Assembly (NCBI RefSeq): GCF_001421705.1
Contig: NZ_LMKO01000003.1
Coordinates: forward strand, 13,209-77,208
Reading direction: 5' to 3'
Length of the DNA: 64,000 nt
From: Xylophilus sp. Leaf220
Lineage (GTDB): Bacteria > Pseudomonadota > Gammaproteobacteria > Burkholderiales > Burkholderiaceae_C
Below, one piece after another: positions 60,150 to 64,000 of the stretch; position 1 is the stretch's first letter, and each line of letters begins with the position of its first letter. Under the pieces are notes generated by a model. The model saw nothing but the letters and a program-made list of their open reading frames with translations. It did no database searches and was not told where the DNA came from. The translations under genes and the position numbers were made by a program.

Positions 60150-60270
60150 AGAGGCGGGCTGCTGCGCCGCCGGGGGTGGCGTCGCATCCGGCAGGCGGTG
60201 CGCCTCAGGATAGCAGCCGGCCCGTGTTTTCTGCGCCGGCGATCGGCCTGGATGCGCCCGGCGCGGCATC

Positions 60271-60298
60271 CGGCCGGTGCGCCGAGTGGCACCGGCCG
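60271..60298 (-). terminator. GC-rich hairpin after the DUF4136 gene
   Basis: A perfect 10-bp stem CGGCCGGTGC / GCACCGGCCG with loop GCCGAGTG lies directly after the stop of the minus-strand gene at 60303. There is no T run, so termination strength is uncertain. Confidence 0.5.
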
Positions 60299-60302
60299 GC
60301 GG

Positions 60303-60926
60303 TCAGCGCGGAATCTCGACGTTGACCCGGCGCACGCCCAGCGGCGCGTTGGGGAAGCCGTGCAGCGCCGAATCGAACATCACCGCCAGCACCTGCGCGT
60401 CGGCGGGCTGCAGGCTGTCGTGGTCGGCATGGGTTTCGTAGACCACGGTGCCGCTGGAGAGGTCGCGCACCAGCAGGTTGATCTGCTGCCGGTACAGGAT
60501 GCGGTCGGGAAAGCCCCATCCGCCGCCGTAGCCGTAGCCGCCGAAACCGCCGTAGCCGTAGCGCCGGCCGTAGAAGCCGCCGCCGTAGCCCCAGCCGGGA
60601 CCCCAGCCCGGACCGCTGCGCCACGGGTCGTAGCTGATCTCGCGCCGGGCGCTCAGGCCGACCTGCACGCTGTACCGGGCGTTGGCCTCGTCCTGCTTCA
60701 GGCCCACCCGCTCCAGCGCGCCGGTGGCGATCTGTTCCAGCGGCGTCTGCTGGGCGGCGCCGGCCAGTTGCTGCGAGGGCAGGCGCTCGAACCGGTAGGT
60801 GGCGCCGGCCGGAATGGCGGCGACGGTGGAGAACGCCTGCACGTCGGTATCGACCAGGCGGGTGGTGGAGCAGCCCGCCAGCGCCGCGGCGGCGGCGAGG
60901 GCGAATGCGACGGAGATGCGCGACAT
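60303..60926 (-). CDS. DUF4136-family lipoprotein
   Basis: 207 residues. Signal peptide with lipobox LAGC (Cys19). The mature part begins with an ATYRFERLPSQQ segment typical of DUF4136. A glycine/tyrosine/tryptophan repeat region follows (residues about 125-150, GFYGRRYGYGGFGGYGYGGG), then YRQQINLLVRDLSSGTVVYETHADH. Probably an outer-membrane lipoprotein of unknown function. It shares the strand with ttcA, 20 bp downstream of it. Confidence 0.82.
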   Translation of the reverse strand: MSRISVAFALAAAAALAGCSTTRLVDTDVQAFSTVAAIPAGATYRFERLPSQQLAGAAQQTPLEQIATGALERVGLKQDEANARYSVQVGLSARREISYDPWRSGPGWGPGWGYGGGFYGRRYGYGGFGGYGYGGGWGFPDRILYRQQINLLVRDLSSGTVVYETHADHDSLQPADAQVLAVMFDSALHGFPNAPLGVRRVNVEIPR

Positions 60927-60946
60927 GGAAAGCCTCCCGATGGGTG

Positions 60947-61891
60947 TCAGATCTGCACGATGCTCAGGCTGGCGGGCTGGGCGGGCGCGAAGGTCTCGGG
61001 GTCGAAGGCCTTGTCGCCGTCCTCGCTGGCGATGCCGGTCGCCTTCAGACCCTTGAAGTCGTGCAAGGTTCCGTCGAGCAGGTGCGAGGGCGCGACGTTC
61101 TGCAGCGCGCCGAACATGCTCTCGATACGTCCGGGGAATATCTTCTCCCACTCGCGCAGCATTTCGGCGACCTGCTTGCGCTGCAGGTTCTCCTGGCTGC
61201 CGCATAAGGTGCAGGGGATCAGCGGGAATTGCCGGTGCGCGGCCCAGCGCACCAGGTCCTTCTCGGCCACGTAGGCCAGGGGCCGGATGACGATGTGCTT
61301 GCCGTCGTCGCTTACCAGCTTGGGCGGCATGCTCTTCAACTTGCCGCCGAAGAACATGTTGAGGAAGAAGGTCTGCAGCATGTCGTCGCGGTGGTGGCCC
61401 AGCGCGACCTTGGTGGCGCCCAGCTCGTCGGCCACGCGGTAGAGGATGCCGCGGCGCAGCCGGCTGCACAGACCGCAGGTGGTCTTGCCTTCGGGGATGA
61501 CCCGCTTGACGATGCTGTAGGTGTCCTGGTTCTCGATGTGGAAGGGCACGCCGGTCCGGGCCAGGTACTCGGGCAGCACATGCTCCGGAAAGCCCGGCTG
61601 CTTCTGGTCGAGGTTGACCGCCACGATGTCGAACCGGATCGGCGCGCGGGCCTTGAGCTTCAGCAGGATGTCGAGCATCGCGTAGCTGTCCTTGCCGCCC
61701 GACATGCAGACCATGACCTTGTCGCCTTCCTCGACCATGTTGTAGTCGACGATGGCGCGGCCCATCTCGCGGCAGAGGCGCTTCTCGAGCTTGTGGGTCT
61801 CGCGCTCGATCTTGAAGTCGGGCGAGGCGGGGGCCGCGGCGGCGGCGGAGGAAGGGGAGAAAGTGTCTTCGTGGGTCCAGACGGCGCTCAT
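60947..61891 (-). CDS. ttcA: tRNA 2-thiocytidine synthase TtcA
   Basis: 314 residues from ATG 61891. PP-loop SGGKDS (64-69), and two CxxC motifs, CGLC (139-142) and CTLC (227-230), that bind the Fe-S cluster. The family segment [28 protein letters not shown] is present in two runs. It thiolates cytidine 32 in tRNA. An N-terminal Ala-rich extension (residues 10-25) precedes the conserved core. An earlier in-frame ATG near 61936 is possible but less likely. Confidence 0.93.
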   Translation of the reverse strand: MSAVWTHEDTFSPSSAAAAAPASPDFKIERETHKLEKRLCREMGRAIVDYNMVEEGDKVMVCMSGGKDSYAMLDILLKLKARAPIRFDIVAVNLDQKQPGFPEHVLPEYLARTGVPFHIENQDTYSIVKRVIPEGKTTCGLCSRLRRGILYRVADELGATKVALGHHRDDMLQTFFLNMFFGGKLKSMPPKLVSDDGKHIVIRPLAYVAEKDLVRWAAHRQFPLIPCTLCGSQENLQRKQVAEMLREWEKIFPGRIESMFGALQNVAPSHLLDGTLHDFKGLKATGIASEDGDKAFDPETFAPAQPASLSIVQI

Positions 61892-61947
61892 GCGGCCTCC
61901 GAGAGAATGGGTTTCAAATGTGCGGTCCTTGCGGGCCATCCGCCCGG

Positions 61948-63150
61948 TCATCGGGGCGTTTCGCTCGGATGGTATTCAACGCGCCGGACCCGGGGCCTGG
62001 TGACCCATGCCATCAGGGGGGCTTCGACCAACCGAAACCAGATCCAGGCCGCCAGGACGATGAGCCCCGGAAAAAGCAGGGAGTAGAGCGTGAGCACGAT
62101 GGCCGGCCCGCTTTCGAGATAGCGGTACCGGATGCTTCCCATCTGGTCCAGCAGGTAGGGGTGGATCAAGTAGAGGCTGAAGGATGCGTCGCCGATCCTG
62201 ACCAGCCACCTGGGTGCGGACATACCCGAAAATTGAACGAACAGCGTCGTGAACAGCATGCCCACCGCCGCGATGCCGAAGGTTCCCGCCTTCATGAAAT
62301 CGACATGGTCGAAATACCCCGACGTGGTACCGACCGAGAAGCCCAGCAGCGTTACCGAAACGGAAATCGGCAACCACAGCCAGGGATCGAGTCCGTGGCT
62401 CTTCCACCGGATCGCCATTTCGGATATCAGCGCGCCGGCCAGAAACTCCACGAAGTAGGCCGAGAGCACGAAATAGAGCGGCTGCTTGCCCACCTGCAGG
62501 GTGGCCGGGTGGAAAATCAACCAGAACGCGTTCCAGGCCACGATGCCGGCCACCACCCACGTCACCACCTGCAGCCGACGGGCGCCGGCCAGCAGGCAGA
62601 TCGCGGCCAGGCAGACATAGAAGTACAGCTCGTACGTCAAGGACCAGGCCGTCGGCAGCCAGTTGTCTGCGCCGCTCGGATACAGCAGCAGGATGCTCTT
62701 GACGATCTGCTTGGGCGTTTTCTCGACGGTGCCGCTCAGCACCGCGGGCAATACGGCGAAGACGAGAAGCACGGGCCAGTAGCCCAGGTAGACCCTGAGC
62801 ACCCGGCGCTTCAGGAAATCCTGGATCTGGGTCGCGGTGATGCATTTGCGCGCGGACGAGTAGACGACGAAACCGCTCAGCACGAAGAACACGTCGACGC
62901 CGAAGAAGCCGAAATGCATCGCCTTCGAAAAGCCTGCCAGCGTGGGAACCCCGGCCCAGTGGGGGCCCATGTGGAAATACAGTACCAACAGGGCGGCGAT
63001 GCCGCGCAATACCTGAAGCCATTCGAGTTTCGAAGAGGCTCCGGCATGCATGCCGTCGATGGAAACCACGCTCATCTGATTCACCGCTTTTCCATCAGGG
63101 CCGAGCCTGAACAAACCTGTTGCCACCGCTTTCGCCTCGCGCGTGCCCAT
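61948..63150 (-). CDS. Acyltransferase-3 family membrane protein
   Basis: 400 residues with about ten membrane helices. Family features: [17 protein letters not shown] (catalytic-type His in helix 1), [51 protein letters not shown] and [13 protein letters not shown]. It transfers acyl groups to cell-surface or exported glycans. The first 25 residues before MSVVSIDG look extra, so the true start may be the ATG near 63075. GC is a little lower than that of its neighbours, compatible with transfer. Confidence 0.85.
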   Translation of the reverse strand: MGTREAKAVATGLFRLGPDGKAVNQMSVVSIDGMHAGASSKLEWLQVLRGIAALLVLYFHMGPHWAGVPTLAGFSKAMHFGFFGVDVFFVLSGFVVYSSARKCITATQIQDFLKRRVLRVYLGYWPVLLVFAVLPAVLSGTVEKTPKQIVKSILLLYPSGADNWLPTAWSLTYELYFYVCLAAICLLAGARRLQVVTWVVAGIVAWNAFWLIFHPATLQVGKQPLYFVLSAYFVEFLAGALISEMAIRWKSHGLDPWLWLPISVSVTLLGFSVGTTSGYFDHVDFMKAGTFGIAAVGMLFTTLFVQFSGMSAPRWLVRIGDASFSLYLIHPYLLDQMGSIRYRYLESGPAIVLTLYSLLFPGLIVLAAWIWFRLVEAPLMAWVTRPRVRRVEYHPSETPR

Positions 63151-63163
63151 GCCGCAGCGGGTT

Positions 63164-63535
63164 TTACCACTGCCCCGTCTCCACCCGGATCGCCACCTCG
63201 CAGTCGTCGAAGATCTCCAGCTTGGCGATCTTCACCCGCACGCCCAGCACGCCCGGCAGCTGCATCAGCCGCAGCGACACCTTGCCGATCAGGCTCTCCA
63301 GCAGGTTGACGTGCACGGCGGTGCACTCGTCGATGACGATCTTGCGCACCTTGCGGTAGTCCAGCACCTGCAGGATCTCGTCGTCGTGCGGCAGCAGGTC
63401 CTGCGTGCCCAGGTTCAGCTCGGCATCGACCCGGATCGGCTGGGGCGCGGTTTTCTCCTGCTCCAGGATGCCCAGGTTGGCGTCGAAGCGCAGGCCGGTG
63501 AGGGTGAGGATCTGGGTGCCTTTGGTGGTGGACAT
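63164..63535 (-). CDS. folB: Dihydroneopterin aldolase
   Basis: 123 residues. FolB fold: LTLTGLRFDANLGILEQEK at the N-terminus, PIRVDAELNL, LDYRKVRKIVIDECTAVHVNLLESLI (with the active-site Glu/Lys region) and a terminal KIAKLEIFDDCEVAIRVE. It converts dihydroneopterin in folate synthesis. A pteridine-reductase-like SDR gene is encoded 142 bp upstream on the same strand, giving a pterin pair. Confidence 0.87.
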   Translation of the reverse strand: MSTTKGTQILTLTGLRFDANLGILEQEKTAPQPIRVDAELNLGTQDLLPHDDEILQVLDYRKVRKIVIDECTAVHVNLLESLIGKVSLRLMQLPGVLGVRVKIAKLEIFDDCEVAIRVETGQW

Positions 63536-63677
63536 GGGTGACAAGCCTTGGAAAAAAAACAGGGGCGGGAAACGAGGCGGTATTCCCAGGGTGCCGCGGA
63601 GCCGGCTCCGCCGGGCCGCCAGCACCGCCCCCGGAAGGGGGTTGGCGAAGACACGCAGTGCGAAGCCTGGGGGAGAG

Positions 63678-64000
63678 CTACATGAGGCTGAAATCGCGCT
63701 CGAACTTCATCAGGTGCTGGCCGCCGTCGACCAGCAGCGTGGTGCCGGTGAGCGAGCGGTTCTCCAGCGCGAACTTCACCGTCGCCACCACGTCCTCGGC
63801 CGAGGACGAGCGGCCGAGCGGCGACAGCCGGTGCAGGGCGGCGAACTTCTCGTCGCTGAGCATGTGGCTGGTGAGCGTCAGGCCCGGCGCCACGCCCACC
63901 ACCCGCAGCACCGGGGCCAGGGCCAGGGCCAGCAGGGTGTTGGCGGCTTCCAGCGCGGCCTTGGAGAGCGTGTAGCTCAGGAAATCGGGGTTCGGGTTCC
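63678..64000 (-). CDS. SDR-family oxidoreductase, C-terminal part (FolM/pteridine reductase-like)
   Basis: The 5' end lies beyond the window; about 107 residues are visible. The active-site SYTLSKAALEAANTLLA (Y-x-x-x-K) is at the window edge, then VRVVGVAPGLTLTSHML-type sequence, RLSPLGRSSSAEDVVATVKFAL and LLVDGGQHLMKFERDFSLM. The ending GGQHL and linkage to folB favour a FolM-like dihydromonapterin/pteridine reductase over a general SDR. The visible part cannot prove cofactor or substrate. Confidence 0.75.
   Translation of the reverse strand, partial: NPNPDFLSYTLSKAALEAANTLLALALAPVLRVVGVAPGLTLTSHMLSDEKFAALHRLSPLGRSSSAEDVVATVKFALENRSLTGTTLLVDGGQHLMKFERDFSLM

Overview
High-GC chromosomal segment of a betaproteobacterium, most likely Burkholderiales/Comamonadaceae (Acidovorax/Variovorax/Xylophilus-like). 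The basis is codon use, the gene set (NhaR-type LysR, Ohr/OhrR, NodIJ-type exporter, PurT, Amn, YbeZ/YbeY, TtcA, FolB) and scattered 17-bp GCTAT-N7-ATAGC palindromes. No rRNA operon or CRISPR array was seen, and no intact tRNA. The organism name is inference.

1-11112: right end of an integrated element, most simply a prophage. It runs tail/appendage genes (1-2103), a terminator, then a lysis block (2167-5165) of a putative muralytic enzyme, several one-pass membrane/coiled-coil proteins, a lipoprotein and an overlapping Rz/Rz1-type spanin pair. An AT-rich cargo operon follows on the minus strand (7514-5192): hicA, hicB, a DUF2806-type protein and a polytopic membrane protein. Next come hypothetical genes, a gene under a perfect LexA box whose product ends in a possible beta-clamp motif, a DUF7668-like gene and an SRAP (YedK/HMCES) gene. 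The end is marked by two tRNA 3' halves pointing away from each other: tRNA-Lys(CTT), minus, 10416-10465, and tRNA-Phe(GAA), plus, 11064-11112. The Phe fragment with its terminator is the likely attR.

11186-23738: chromosomal genes. Two consecutive divergent Hsp70 proteins with a DUF2760 protein (minus); a small membrane protein, a TonB-dependent receptor and a translationally coupled ABC exporter with two DUF3526-like permeases (plus); and a BrkB/YihY protein.

23844-34285: the most unusual part. It holds every piece of a partner-switching (RsbU/RsbW/RsbV-like) system: a GHKL anti-sigma-type kinase (divergent), a one-sensor membrane protein, a 682-residue polytopic sensor protein, a PP2C/SpoIIE phosphatase with a periplasmic sensor, an 880-residue tandem-sensor/MFS fusion, an ABC_sub_bind periplasmic binding protein and a STAS antagonist. 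Related periplasmic sensor stretches recur in at least two of the membrane proteins. No dedicated output sigma factor or cyclase is encoded there. A GNAT gene lies antisense inside the cluster.

34609-64000: mostly housekeeping and stress genes. In order: HU with a histone-like tail, NhaR-type LysR, Bax-inhibitor-1 family, a TerB-like protein, BON-LysM, SrkA, Ohr/OhrR, 3-hydroxyacyl-CoA dehydrogenase, NodJ/NodI, PurT, Amn, a small conserved-looking protein, Gor, DbpA, a DUF3455 lipoprotein, ECF sigma/anti-sigma, OmpA and FecR, Dtd, a degenerate HD-GYP protein, YbeY/PhoH, MntA/HepT toxin-antitoxin, a lipoprotein alpha/beta hydrolase, a histidine phosphatase, a DUF4136 lipoprotein, TtcA, acyltransferase-3, FolB and a truncated SDR (FolM-like) at the right edge. 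All calls come from reading the sequence; no database search was run.
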